From DATLXU01 sp035575515 (GTDB lineage Bacteria; Acidobacteriota; Blastocatellia; UBA7656): a stretch of DNA of 64,000 bases. The position numbers and the translations under genes are program-made. Below the pieces are notes generated by a model. That model saw only the letters and a list, made by a program, of their open reading frames with translations. It was not told where the DNA came from and ran no database searches. Below, piece after piece: positions 1 through 7,770 of the stretch (within the stretch, counting starts at the first letter, position 1; each line of letters begins with the position of its first letter). The DNA lies in the NCBI GenBank assembly GCA_035575515.1, contig DATLXU010000067.1, positions 7,020 to 71,019 of the forward strand. The letters run 5' to 3'.

Positions 1-740
1 TTCCCTGCTTCACTGACGCTCAGGTCTGTCCACAGCGGCGCGATTCGCGGCAACCCCGTAGCAAGAGCCGCAGGCGAAGCGCGCCCGTTCGTGTCGCCCC
101 GACCGAATGTTATATAGCCGTTCGTGCCGATGTAGAGCGTGTCGTATTGCGCGCCGTAAAATGGGAAGAGCGGGCCGCGAACCGCTATGTCAATATCGTG
201 GTAGCCATTGTCGTAGTTGCCCAACTCGCCGTCAGCCCCGAAGAAAAATCCGAGCCTGAACCCGTAATTTCTGTTGAACGCGATGTCAGCAGGAGCGACG
301 CGAAAGCCATTGCCATCGGGTGTAAAGATCACCGCGTTGTTGTTCAAATCGAACTTCGATGGCGGAAGGATAATCGTGCCGTCGTCTTCGATAATGGACG
401 TGCCGCCGATGTCTTCTACCTTTGGCGCGCTCAGGCTCGCGGTAGTCATTAAAGCAGCAACGCGCTTATTCAATCGAAGCGCGTTGAGCCTGTGTTTGCT
501 CAATTCATCTTCGGCGCCGCGCGGGTCGTAGCCGCAATCGAACTGGCCACCGGGCAACCGCGCGGCGCGCTTCTCAGTCTTCAATTTATCGCGACGGGCC
601 GCGTCAGCCGAAATTCGACCGAGCGAAGGCGCGAGCGCAAACGCCGCGAGCGCGAGGGCAAGCCCCGCGCGGCGGTTGAACAACCGCCGCGCGCAAGCAA
701 GAAATCTCGCAGGGTCAATTCCATTAAAGAGTTTATTCAT
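1..740 (-). CDS. secreted protein, N-terminal part (cut by window edge)
   Basis: Read from the minus strand, an open frame starts with ATG at 740 and runs off the left edge without a stop (about 246 codons visible). Residues 1-45 look like a long signal peptide: a basic start (RRLFNRRAG), a hydrophobic stretch (LALALAAFALAP) and a small-residue cleavage area near ISADA. After a linker the sequence becomes beta-rich, with DTLYIGTNGYITFG followed by RIAPLWTDLS. This pattern is seen in extracellular beta-sandwich repeats of secreted multidomain proteins. An in-frame GTG at 773 is an alternative start; no strong ribosome site precedes either. The missing C-terminus prevents naming a family. Export is well supported; function is unknown. 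Confidence 0.72.
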   Translation of the reverse strand, partial: MNKLFNGIDPARFLACARRLFNRRAGLALALAAFALAPSLGRISADAARRDKLKTEKRAARLPGGQFDCGYDPRGAEDELSKHRLNALRLNKRVAALMTTASLSAPKVEDIGGTSIIEDDGTIILPPSKFDLNNNAVIFTPDGNGFRVAPADIAFNRNYGFRLGFFFGADGELGNYDNGYHDIDIAVRGPLFPFYGAQYDTLYIGTNGYITFGRGDTNGRASPAALATGLPRIAPLWTDLSVSEAG

Positions 741-1201
741 ATTCTCGGTTTCGTCTTGCTGCCAAGCGCTCACGCGCATTATATGCAAGCCGCGCGCTGT
801 GTCACAACCCGCCTTATTTAACACGTTCATTGCGGCAAATAGCTCAGTCGCGCAACCCGAAAGTTGCATTGCGAATGTAAGTGTTCAGACTACCGACAAA
901 AAAGACTGAACAGATACTTGCGAATTATGCGCTTGACAAACAAATGGTGATAGAATAAAAGGCAGTAAGCGACAACGTTCAGCCCCATTGTGCAGGAAGG
1001 GATGCGTAGCACGCTGCGCGAAATAGGTTTATAATTAAGTATCCGATGAAAAATTCTCCAACGTTTTAAGGCTGTGTTTCATCCATAGCTATTGAAATCG
1101 TTGTTTGTCAATCAGGAAGGTCGAACCCGCACAGCCCCGAGCGTTGCTTGCGCATCTGAGGGCGCGGTCTGACCTGCCCCGATTAGTTGGGAGTAGAAGA
1201 A
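741..1201. other. divergent intergenic region, about 460 bp
   Basis: No convincing gene on either strand. It separates the minus-strand secreted protein from the plus-strand AAA+ ATPase, so it should carry both promoters. A good sigma70-like element lies at 933-961. A TATAAT sits at 1030-1035 but has no recognisable -35 at the right distance. No repeat array was seen here. Confidence 0.6.
933..961 (+). promoter_or_regulatory. putative sigma70 promoter upstream of the AAA+ gene
   Basis: Perfect TTGACA at 933-938, a 17-bp spacer, then TAAAAG at 956-961 (4 of 6 matches to TATAAT). It reads toward the AAA+ gene and would give a leader of roughly 230 nt. Prediction by eye only. Confidence 0.4.
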
Positions 1202-2386
1202 GTGGAAGGAAAAGAACAAGCACAAAGTAGTCGAGTACCCCTCAATCCAGATTTGAAAAGTCCACGCGCCCAGGAGTTCGAGTCGAAACTCGCTTCTCTG
1301 ATTGTCGGGCAGGAGCGCGCCGTGCGCCGCATATCGGGGCTTTATCAAATATATCTTGCAGGCATGCAGAATCCTGGAAGGCCGATTGGAACGATGCTGT
1401 TTTTAGGCCCTACCGGGTCGGGCAAAACGCGCGTCGTCGAGGCAGCCGCCGAAGTGCTCTTCAATGACGCGAATGCCGTCGTTAAGGTTGACTGCGCGGA
1501 GTTCCAGCATTCGCATGAGATCGCTAAACTGATCGGCTCGCCTCCCGGTTATCTGGGCCATCGTGAGACAGCGCCGATGCTCACGCAGGAAAACCTCGAC
1601 AAGTATCATACCGAGCAGGACAAGCTCACCTTTGTCCTGTTCGACGAAATAGAAAAAGCGTCGGACGCGCTCTGGCAATTATTGCTCGGCATATTGGATA
1701 AGGCGACGCTCACGCTTGGCGACAACCGCAAAGTCGACTTCTCGCGCTGCATGATTTTTCTCACATCGAATCTCGGCGCGAAAGAGATGAGCGAACTGAT
1801 AACAGGCTCGATAGGCTTTGCGCCCGCGCGGGCCAAAGGGATGATTGAAGACGACGTCGACCAGAAGATTTATCGCACTGCGTCGGAAGCTGCGAAGCGG
1901 AAGTTTTCGCCCGAGTTCATGAACCGCATTGATAAGGTCGTCGTCTTCCGCAGCCTGAAGGAGCATCACCTGCGTCAGATACTCGAGCTTGAGCTTGGGC
2001 AGGTGCAGTCGCGCATCATGAAAGGCACAGGCGAGAAGTTCGTCTTCACCTGCACGGATGAAGCGAAGAAGTTTCTGCTCGATGAAGGGATTGATTTCAA
2101 ATACGGCGCGCGACACTTGAAGCGAGCGATTGAAAGATTCCTCGTCTATCCGATCTCCAACCTCGTTGCCACAGGTCAGGTGGCGACGGGCGATCTTGTT
2201 GTTATTGATTATGACGGGGCGACTGGCAAGCTGGTCTTCACGAAAGAAGAAGGCGGTGCGCTGATTGACCCGTACCGCGAAAAGCATCCTGAGATGTTCG
2301 CTGGTCCTGAAGAAGGGCAAGCGGCGGAAGCAGCAGCGTCCAACACGGGACTTGTGACGGCCCCGCTGAAAGCGATTGAGAAGTAG
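1202..2386 (+). CDS. single-domain AAA+ ATPase of the ClpB/ClpA D2 type
   Basis: About 394 residues. Probably an ATP-driven protein unfoldase or remodelling factor. Visible motifs, in order: Walker A GPTGSGKT (about residue 70), a ClpB-like pore loop PPGYLGHRE, Walker B FVLFDEIEKA, sensor 1 FLTSNLGA, and the C-terminal D2-small region with sensor 2 in GARHLKRAIERF. It has no N-domain, no D1 and no coiled-coil M-domain, so it is a lone D2-like module. The GTG at 1202 is chosen because GGGAG at 1189-1193 sits 8 nt upstream; a TTG at 1187 is in frame but lies ahead of that site. A hairpin terminator follows. ATPase family is certain; partner and substrate are unknown. A role with ClpP is unlikely to be direct, as I saw no IGF/L loop. 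Confidence 0.85.
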   Translation: MEGKEQAQSSRVPLNPDLKSPRAQEFESKLASLIVGQERAVRRISGLYQIYLAGMQNPGRPIGTMLFLGPTGSGKTRVVEAAAEVLFNDANAVVKVDCAEFQHSHEIAKLIGSPPGYLGHRETAPMLTQENLDKYHTEQDKLTFVLFDEIEKASDALWQLLLGILDKATLTLGDNRKVDFSRCMIFLTSNLGAKEMSELITGSIGFAPARAKGMIEDDVDQKIYRTASEAAKRKFSPEFMNRIDKVVVFRSLKEHHLRQILELELGQVQSRIMKGTGEKFVFTCTDEAKKFLLDEGIDFKYGARHLKRAIERFLVYPISNLVATGQVATGDLVVIDYDGATGKLVFTKEEGGALIDPYREKHPEMFAGPEEGQAAEAAASNTGLVTAPLKAIEK

Positions 2387-2413
2387 CGGCGGTTCCGATA
2401 CGCTTTGTGCCAG

Positions 2414-2451
2414 GCCCGGCAGATAATGAATCTTGCCGGGCTTGATTATTT
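2414..2451 (+). terminator. putative terminator after the AAA+ gene
   Basis: Perfect 8-bp stem GCCCGGCA (2414-2421) / TGCCGGGC (2434-2441) with a 12-nt loop, followed by TTGATTATTT. The T-run is interrupted, so termination strength is uncertain. Confidence 0.55.
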
Positions 2452-2552
2452 AAGAACAAAGCTCGGAGTTTGAAGTTCAGGGTTATAAGCGGAAGCATAC
2501 AACCGGCGAACACTGCTGATTTCGAAGGCCGCGCTCCGAAATCCCAACAGCT

Positions 2553-3779
2553 ATGCAAGTCATATTTGCCATCGTCACGATACTGGGTTTGAACGCGCAG
2601 GCTGGCGCGCGCGCAGAGACTATTCGCATTGGCCTGTTCAGCCTGTTCAAGCCGCAGGTCGTTCACGCACGCATTTGGTCGGGTGAAAGCGCGCGACTCG
2701 ATCTGGATGGCTCATCAAGCGGCGTTTCGATAGCGCGCGGCGACGTTGTGCGTTGTTCGCTTTCGGGCGGGCGGCTTCAAATCAAGGTGAGCGATTCATT
2801 CGGCAGAATCAAATTATCGCGTGCGGCAAGCGAAGCTCGCATAAGCCCAGCGGGCGCGACGATGATTGAATTGAGCCTGCCGGGAAAGATGCGCCGCACG
2901 GTGCGCGGCGACGTCTCTATCGCACGAAGCGAGCGACGCTCGAGCAATCAATTAAAAATAATTCTTTCGACAGACGGCGAGATGGCCGTCGCTTCGATTG
3001 TCGCGGCAGAACTCGGCGGGCAGCGTGCGCCCGAAGCGTTCAAGGCGCTCGCCGTCGCGGTGAGAACTTACATGCTCTCGCACCAAAATCGTCACGCGGA
3101 CGAGGGCTTCGATTTTTGCGACACGACGCATTGCCAGCTTTATCGCGGCGAGCAGGATTTATCCCTCGAAGCCAGATCGCCCGTAGTCGCAAGCGCGGTC
3201 GCCCAAACTCGCGGCGAGTATCTCAGCTACCATGACAAAACGATTGAAGGTTATTACACAGCCGTATGCGGCGGCTTGTCCGTCACGCCTGAGATGGTCT
3301 GGGGCGGCGCGAATGCGAGCAATTATCCTTATCAGCGCATCGCGTGCCGCTGGTGTCGCAAGTCGCGTTATGCCAGATGGACGCGCTCGGCTGATGCTGC
3401 GCTCGCGCTCGATGCGCTGTCATCAACTGTAGGATTTCAGTTGTCGCAATTGTCGCAGCTTCGCGTCGAAAGCGACGAACCGAGCGGCTTCGCGCGCGCG
3501 GTGACGATTCGCGACAACGGGCGAGAAGTCCGATTGAGTGCAGATGAATTCCGGCGAGCGATTGGCCGCCGACTCGGATGGAACAAGGTTTTGAGTCCGT
3601 CATTCACGATTGAGCGTCAGGGTCGTTTGATGATTTTTCATGGGCGCGGATTCGGCAGTCAGATAGGGTTGTGTCTTGCGGGCGCGGTCGAGCAAGCGAA
3701 GGCGGGTCGCGGCTATCAGAACATTCTGAATTTCTACTATCCGCATACAGAAATCAAAGGCCGAGCAATGCATGAATAA
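2553..3779 (+). CDS. SpoIID/LytB-domain exported protein
   Basis: 408 residues. An N-terminal signal peptide (IFAIVTILGLNAQAGARA) leads into a SpoIID/LytB-type domain. The diagnostic stretch is VAAELGG followed by PEAFKALAVAVRTYML, then a region with CDTTHCQLYRG and GYYTAVCGG. The C-terminal GFGSQIGLCLAGA also matches the family, whose members are lytic transglycosylases acting on denuded glycan strands or are LytB amidase enhancers. Six or so cysteines (CDTTHC, CGG, CRWC) may form disulfides in the periplasm. The stop overlaps the next start by 8 bases, indicating translational coupling. In non-sporulating diderms this family probably takes part in peptidoglycan turnover. Confidence 0.85.
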   Translation: MQVIFAIVTILGLNAQAGARAETIRIGLFSLFKPQVVHARIWSGESARLDLDGSSSGVSIARGDVVRCSLSGGRLQIKVSDSFGRIKLSRAASEARISPAGATMIELSLPGKMRRTVRGDVSIARSERRSSNQLKIILSTDGEMAVASIVAAELGGQRAPEAFKALAVAVRTYMLSHQNRHADEGFDFCDTTHCQLYRGEQDLSLEARSPVVASAVAQTRGEYLSYHDKTIEGYYTAVCGGLSVTPEMVWGGANASNYPYQRIACRWCRKSRYARWTRSADAALALDALSSTVGFQLSQLSQLRVESDEPSGFARAVTIRDNGREVRLSADEFRRAIGRRLGWNKVLSPSFTIERQGRLMIFHGRGFGSQIGLCLAGAVEQAKAGRGYQNILNFYYPHTEIKGRAMHE

Positions 3780-4440
3780 AACCGGATTGATAATTATTCT
3801 CGGAATCAAAAGCAGCCTCAAGGGTTTTGGCGAGTGGCTTGTGGCGTTCGGCGCGCTGGGGCTGTTTGCCATATCGCTGTTGGATTCGGCATTCGTGCCG
3901 CTTCCGAGCGGGCCGGATTTGATAATGATAATCCTCACGGTCGAATCGCCCCGATGGATGCCGGTCTATGCATTTGCGGCGACGGCTGGCTCGACCATCG
4001 GCTGCGCGTTTTTGTATCTGGTTGCAAGGCGTGCTGGCGCGACTGCGCTCAGGCGCGTGAGCGCGGAGCGGCGCGAGCGAATCGAAAACCTGCTGGGCCG
4101 CTACGATATGCTTGCGGTTATGGTCCCGTCGGTGTTGCCGCCGCCTTTTCCGTTCAAGCCGTTCATTCTGGGCGCGGGCGTGTTCAGGCTGAAGCTTCCG
4201 AGATTTATTATCGCGATATTCATCGGGCGCGGCGCGCGGTTTCTAATCGAAGGATGGCTTGCGATACAGTTCGGCAAAGAAGCGACCGACGTGATCCAAC
4301 GGCATGGATTGAAAGTCTTGATTGCAGTTGCAGTGATATTTATAGTGAGCCTTGCGTTAAAGTTCTATCGCTTGCGCTCGCGCCGCGCGCAGCCCCTTGC
4401 GGTTGACGAAATCAGCGGACAGGAGTCAGAGTCCAAATAG
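3772..4440 (+). CDS. VTT/DedA-like membrane protein
   Basis: 222 residues with four to five membrane segments. The central part shows VTT (SNARE-associated, DedA-like) features: a hydrophobic N-terminal half with DSAFVPLPSGPDLIMIILTV, then VPSVLPPPFPFKPFILGAG, the conserved Pro/Gly re-entrant region, and GRGARFLIEGWL. DedA/VTT proteins are linked to lipid (undecaprenyl phosphate or phospholipid) flipping. The start overlaps the end of the SpoIID-like gene, so the two are probably co-translated, which suggests an envelope role. The last 25 residues are polar and probably cytoplasmic. Confidence 0.82.
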   Translation: MNKTGLIIILGIKSSLKGFGEWLVAFGALGLFAISLLDSAFVPLPSGPDLIMIILTVESPRWMPVYAFAATAGSTIGCAFLYLVARRAGATALRRVSAERRERIENLLGRYDMLAVMVPSVLPPPFPFKPFILGAGVFRLKLPRFIIAIFIGRGARFLIEGWLAIQFGKEATDVIQRHGLKVLIAVAVIFIVSLALKFYRLRSRRAQPLAVDEISGQESESK

Positions 4441-4447
4441 CTGTTGT

Positions 4448-4479
4448 CCTGAAATAGGCTGCTGGAGCCAATTTCAAGG
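4448..4479. repeat. REP-like palindrome (GGCT...AGCC class)
   Basis: Imperfect palindrome: CCTGAAAT, AGGCT, 4 nt, GGAGCC, AATTTCAAGG. It shares its core and flanks with the copy at 16091-16123. It lies just after the VTT gene stop and could be an mRNA 3-prime hairpin. Confidence 0.5.
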
Positions 4480-4620
4480 CAGCAATCATTTCTCCTCTGC
4501 CACCCGCTCGCTGACAACTGGCGATTGCTCACAGGCATCACAGTCATTGAGCAAGCCACGTCCCGCACATTCAGGGTGAGATGAAAAGGAACTTTCCCGC
4601 ACCCTCGCGCGTGTGGTAGC

Positions 4621-5211
4621 ATGAACGACTTTGGAGAAATGGCCGGGCCTTACATGAGAAAGTTAGCATTAATAATCGCGCTGCTCCCGCTGCTGATTCC
4701 GGGACTCGCACAATCGCGCAATAATTGCTTGCGCGTCATGCCTGTTAATGAACTGACGCGCAACGCTATCCTCATCGCGCGCGTGAAAGTGTTTCGCACA
4801 GAAAAAGCTAGATACAAGGGGCTGTTCAATCAATTGGCGACATTGCGTCCCGTTGATGTTATCGAAGGCGACTTCACGCTTACAGAGATTAACGTGCTGG
4901 CGCGCTCGAACGAACGCTGCGCCGAAGATAATTACATCAAAGACCAGGAGATGCTTGTTTTCCTTGAGCCTGAGGACAGCTTATTCCACACTGTGAATTT
5001 TCAATATGGTCAATTCCTCATCGTCGGCGACATCGTGAAAGGCTGGCGCGACAAAGCGAACAATGCAGTTGATAAGCCTTATGCGGAGGTGCGGCAGGAA
5101 ATTACGGATTACGTCAAAGCCGCGCGCACTCCTAAGACCGAAGGCGAGCCGAAGCCGCCCGCGCCACAAAAGCCGCCTGCTCAGCCAGTCAAGCCGCCCG
5201 CGATTCCATAG
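4621..5211 (+). CDS. small exported protein of unknown function
   Basis: 196 residues from the first ATG. In-frame ATGs at 4639 and 4654 are alternatives, and the one at 4654 gives the cleanest signal peptide (MRKLALIIALLPLLIPGLAQS). The mature part has two cysteines (NNCLRV, NERCAED). Motifs such as ILIARVKVF, VDVIEGDF and LVFLEP resemble NTR/TIMP-like exported proteins that read as beta-barrels. The C-terminus is a Pro/Lys-rich tail (KPPAPQKPPAQPVKPP), probably unstructured or wall-contacting. No enzyme motif was seen. Family assignment is only suggestive. Confidence 0.7.
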   Translation: MNDFGEMAGPYMRKLALIIALLPLLIPGLAQSRNNCLRVMPVNELTRNAILIARVKVFRTEKARYKGLFNQLATLRPVDVIEGDFTLTEINVLARSNERCAEDNYIKDQEMLVFLEPEDSLFHTVNFQYGQFLIVGDIVKGWRDKANNAVDKPYAEVRQEITDYVKAARTPKTEGEPKPPAPQKPPAQPVKPPAIP

Positions 5212-5243
5212 CCGCGTTAAAGGTCAATACTGACAGAATCAAT

Positions 5244-6377
5244 TCACTTTGCGCTCTTCACGTCGCGCAGGCTCACGTAGCCAACTATCAACCCGTTTGA
5301 ATCAATCACGACGGCGCGGCCCATTCCGTTATTTGATAAGATCGTTTGCGCCTGCGCGATGATGGTGTTCGCATTGATGAACATCGAAGCGTCAACCGGG
5401 CGCATCACTTCGCGCACTTCGAGCCTCGCCCAATCCTCGCGCGGGACCGATTTCAAATCTTTGAGCATCAGCATTCCGTGAAGCCTGCGATCACGCACAA
5501 CAGGGAAGGTTGTATGGTGATTGTTCTGAAGAACCTTATTTATGAAATCGCTGACCTTCATCTCAGGCGGGATTTGGACTACGTTGCGGTTCATCACATC
5601 TTCGACCGTGCCGCGCCTGACGCGCCACACGCCGTAGCTGCGACCTTCGGTTGTGCCGAGCATAAGCGCGACTATCAACCCGACAATCATCATCCACATT
5701 CCCATCACCCAATCAACGCTGCGGAAATAGAGTATGCCCATAACTATTAGCGTGATGGCAATCATCAGCCCGGCGCGCACGGCCATCTGAGTCGCCGCGC
5801 GGAAATTCTTGTTCAAGCGCCACAGCAACGCTCTGAGCACGCGCCCGCCGTCGAGCGGCATTCCGGGAAGTATGTTGAAGCCTGCGAGGAATAGATTGAC
5901 GATGCCTAGATGACGAAGCACCTGCCCGATGCCTCTGTGCGTCGTGCCGTAAAGCAACAGTTCATCGGCTGCGAAGAAGATTATGCCTAACAGGAAACTG
6001 GCCGCAGGCCCGACGATTGCGATTTTGAATTCAGACGAAGGCTGCGCGGGCTGCCCGTTGAGCGCGGCAAGCCCGCCGAATATGTAGAGCGTGATGTTGC
6101 CAGTGCCGAGGCCTTCGGCCCGCGCCATAACGGAGTGCGCAAGCTCGTGCGCCAGCACCGATACGAAAAGCAGAAAGGTTGTGAATAGACCGAGCGCCCA
6201 GTACTCAGCCTGAGTCATCCCCGGCGCTTCGCGCGGCAAAAGCGCCGAAGCTATGGCCCACGCGTAAAAGGGGAATACGGGCAGCCAGCTATAATGCGCG
6301 CGGATGGGTATGCCGAAGATGCGACCGAGATAAATAGGCCGTGGGTTGATTCTCATTCGCTTCAGATTGAATCGCAT
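5244..6377 (-). CDS. M50 family site-2-type metalloprotease with CBS pair
   Basis: About 377 residues. It is an intramembrane zinc protease: the zinc motif HELAH lies in the third hydrophobic region, and the second conserved site is NILPGMPLDGGRVLRA, whose Asp is the third zinc ligand. Six or so membrane segments are followed by two CBS motifs in the C-terminal 120 residues (VEDVMNRNVVQIPPE; VREVMRPVDASMF), which usually bind adenosyl ligands and gate activity. The start is uncertain: GTG at 6419, ATG at 6377 and ATG at 6356 are in frame, none with a strong ribosome site; the family N-terminus (LGRIFGIPIRAHYSW) fits the later ones. The likely role is cleavage of membrane-bound regulators, substrate unknown. 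Confidence 0.88.
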   Translation of the reverse strand: MRFNLKRMRINPRPIYLGRIFGIPIRAHYSWLPVFPFYAWAIASALLPREAPGMTQAEYWALGLFTTFLLFVSVLAHELAHSVMARAEGLGTGNITLYIFGGLAALNGQPAQPSSEFKIAIVGPAASFLLGIIFFAADELLLYGTTHRGIGQVLRHLGIVNLFLAGFNILPGMPLDGGRVLRALLWRLNKNFRAATQMAVRAGLMIAITLIVMGILYFRSVDWVMGMWMMIVGLIVALMLGTTEGRSYGVWRVRRGTVEDVMNRNVVQIPPEMKVSDFINKVLQNNHHTTFPVVRDRRLHGMLMLKDLKSVPREDWARLEVREVMRPVDASMFINANTIIAQAQTILSNNGMGRAVVIDSNGLIVGYVSLRDVKSAK

Positions 6378-6497
6378 AAGATGGGCGCTCTGCAAAGAGT
6401 TTACCTTGCGCGGGCACACGCGACAAGCAATCCGGCCAAGGTGGATGACACGCTCCTGCGAAGCTGATCCATTTTGCGATCAACCGCATCGCTCAAT

Positions 6498-7658
6498 TCA
6501 CAAGATGAGCATCGCGTCGCCATAGCTGTAGAAACGATATTCATGCTCGACCGCGTGGCGGTATGCTTTCAGAATCAAATCCCGCCCGGCGAATGCTGAC
6601 ACCAGCATCAAAAGCGACGAGCGCGGCAGGTGAAAATTGGTTATCAATCCGCTCAGCACCTGAAACTTGAAACCGGGATAAATAAAGAGGTCTGTCGTGC
6701 CTGCGCCGGGGGGCAGGGGTCGGTTGTCAGGATCAGATTCGGATAGCGCGTGGCTGGTACGGGAAGGAGATGAACTTGTTGATGTGATCTCCCGGTCCCC
6801 TGTCCCCTGCTCCCTGCTCCCTGCTCCCTGCCGACAGGCTGATTCAAGCGCGCGGGTTGTCGTCGTGCCGACGGCGATAACTCGTCGCCCTTCACCGAGC
6901 GCGCGATTGATTGAGCGCGCGGCCTCTTTGCCGATCGTGTACCTTTCAGGCTCGACGTGATGCTGTTCGACTTGCTCGACCCGAACAGGCTGAAACGTTC
7001 CGTAGCCGACGTGCAGAGTTATCTCAGCTATTTCGATCCCTTGCGCTCGCACGCGCTCAAGCAACTCAGGCGTGAAGTGCAATCCGGCGGTCGGGGCGGC
7101 GACGGCTCCGCGCTCGCGGGCGTAAACCGTTTGATAGCGCTCGGCGTCGAGCCGGTCCTCTTCGTCGCGCTTGATGTAGGGAGGAAGCGGCGTGCGGCCT
7201 ATGCGGTCAATTATCTCGTCAAAGTCGCCTTCGCTTTCAAAGCGAACGATGCGGCGACCCATCTCGCGCCACTCGATTACTTCAGCCGTGAGCTTGCCGC
7301 GCGCGAACTCGATGCGCGCTCCCGGCAGCAATGATTTGCCGGGTCGCACCAGAGCTTCCCAAACTAAAGGCTCGATGCGCTGCACCAGAAAAACTTCGAC
7401 GCGCCCGCCTAAGACAGTCTCGCCTCGCGGAGTTTTTCTGAGCCTCCTGCCTATAAGCCGCGCGGGAAAGACTCGCGTGTTGTTGACGACGAGCAAATCG
7501 CCCGCTCTGAGATAATCGGGCAATTGTTCAAAGATTGAATCCGTCAGCGCGCCGCTTTTGCGATCAACAACGAGCAAGCGCGAGCGGTCGCGCCGCGCCG
7601 ACGGTTCTTGCGCGATTAATCTTTCAGGAAGCTCGTAGTCGAAATCAGAGACCAGCAT
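6498..7658 (-). CDS. queA: S-adenosylmethionine:tRNA ribosyltransferase-isomerase QueA
   Basis: About 386 residues. QueA transfers the ribosyl part of SAM to 7-aminomethyl-7-deazaguanine in tRNA, making epoxyqueuosine. Matches are clear: start MLVSDFDYELPERLIAQEP, VVNNTRVFPARL, AAPTAGLHFTPELL, TLHVGYGTFQPV, and the C-terminal ITNFHLPRSSLLMLVSAFAG. The ATG at 7658 fits the family start; an upstream TTG at 7709 would add 17 atypical residues. Odd feature: between ALESA and TDLFIYPGF the usual short loop is replaced by about 45 low-complexity residues (QGAGSREQGTGDREI...) encoded by a 7-bp repeat element (see repeat at 6705-6838). The frame stays open, so the enzyme is probably functional. It lies just downstream of the yihY-like gene. 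Confidence 0.95.
   Translation of the reverse strand: MLVSDFDYELPERLIAQEPSARRDRSRLLVVDRKSGALTDSIFEQLPDYLRAGDLLVVNNTRVFPARLIGRRLRKTPRGETVLGGRVEVFLVQRIEPLVWEALVRPGKSLLPGARIEFARGKLTAEVIEWREMGRRIVRFESEGDFDEIIDRIGRTPLPPYIKRDEEDRLDAERYQTVYARERGAVAAPTAGLHFTPELLERVRAQGIEIAEITLHVGYGTFQPVRVEQVEQHHVEPERYTIGKEAARSINRALGEGRRVIAVGTTTTRALESACRQGAGSREQGTGDREITSTSSSPSRTSHALSESDPDNRPLPPGAGTTDLFIYPGFKFQVLSGLITNFHLPRSSLLMLVSAFAGRDLILKAYRHAVEHEYRFYSYGDAMLIL
6705..6838. repeat. STRR-like heptamer element inside queA
   Basis: Six 7-bp units in perfect register at 6791-6832: CCCGGTC, CCCTGTC, three CCCTGCT, CCCTGCC. The opposite arm at about 6708-6742 contains GGGGGCAGGGGTCGG and TTGTCAGGATCAG, the inverted complement type. 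Six units make 42 bp, a multiple of three, so queA stays in frame. Confidence 0.8.
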
Positions 7659-7659
7659 A

Positions 7660-7770
7660 CGTTGCGATGTGGCGACGCGGAGACGCAGCGGCACAGCGAA
7701 AATGATCAAAGCTGGAGATTACCCTCTCGAATCTCCGTCCCTCCGCGTCCTTGCGCATCCGCGTCTTTTT
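7660..7770. repeat. repeat element straddling the yihY-like/queA junction
   Basis: The right arm at about 7725-7770 contains CTCCGTCCCTCCGCGTCC and GCATCCGCGTC. The left arm at about 7668-7695 contains GCGACGCGGAGACGCAGCGG, its inverted type. The last residues of the membrane protein (DADAQGRGGTEIREG) are encoded by this repeat. Degenerate, so the boundaries are approximate. Confidence 0.5.

Noticed and set aside
1679..2320. 213-residue open frame on the minus strand
   Set aside because: It lies fully antisense to the AAA+ gene, has no ribosome site and no recognisable domain; a codon-bias shadow.
3834..4406. 190-residue open frame in another frame of the VTT gene
   Set aside because: The VTT frame has clear membrane helices and family motifs; the other frame is Cys/Arg-rich noise.
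6790..6835. CRISPR-like spacing in the repeated CCCTGCT units
   Set aside because: Units are 7 bp, contiguous and without spacers, and no cas gene is present.
6498..7658. queA as a disrupted pseudogene
   Set aside because: The repeat insertion keeps the frame and all catalytic motifs remain.
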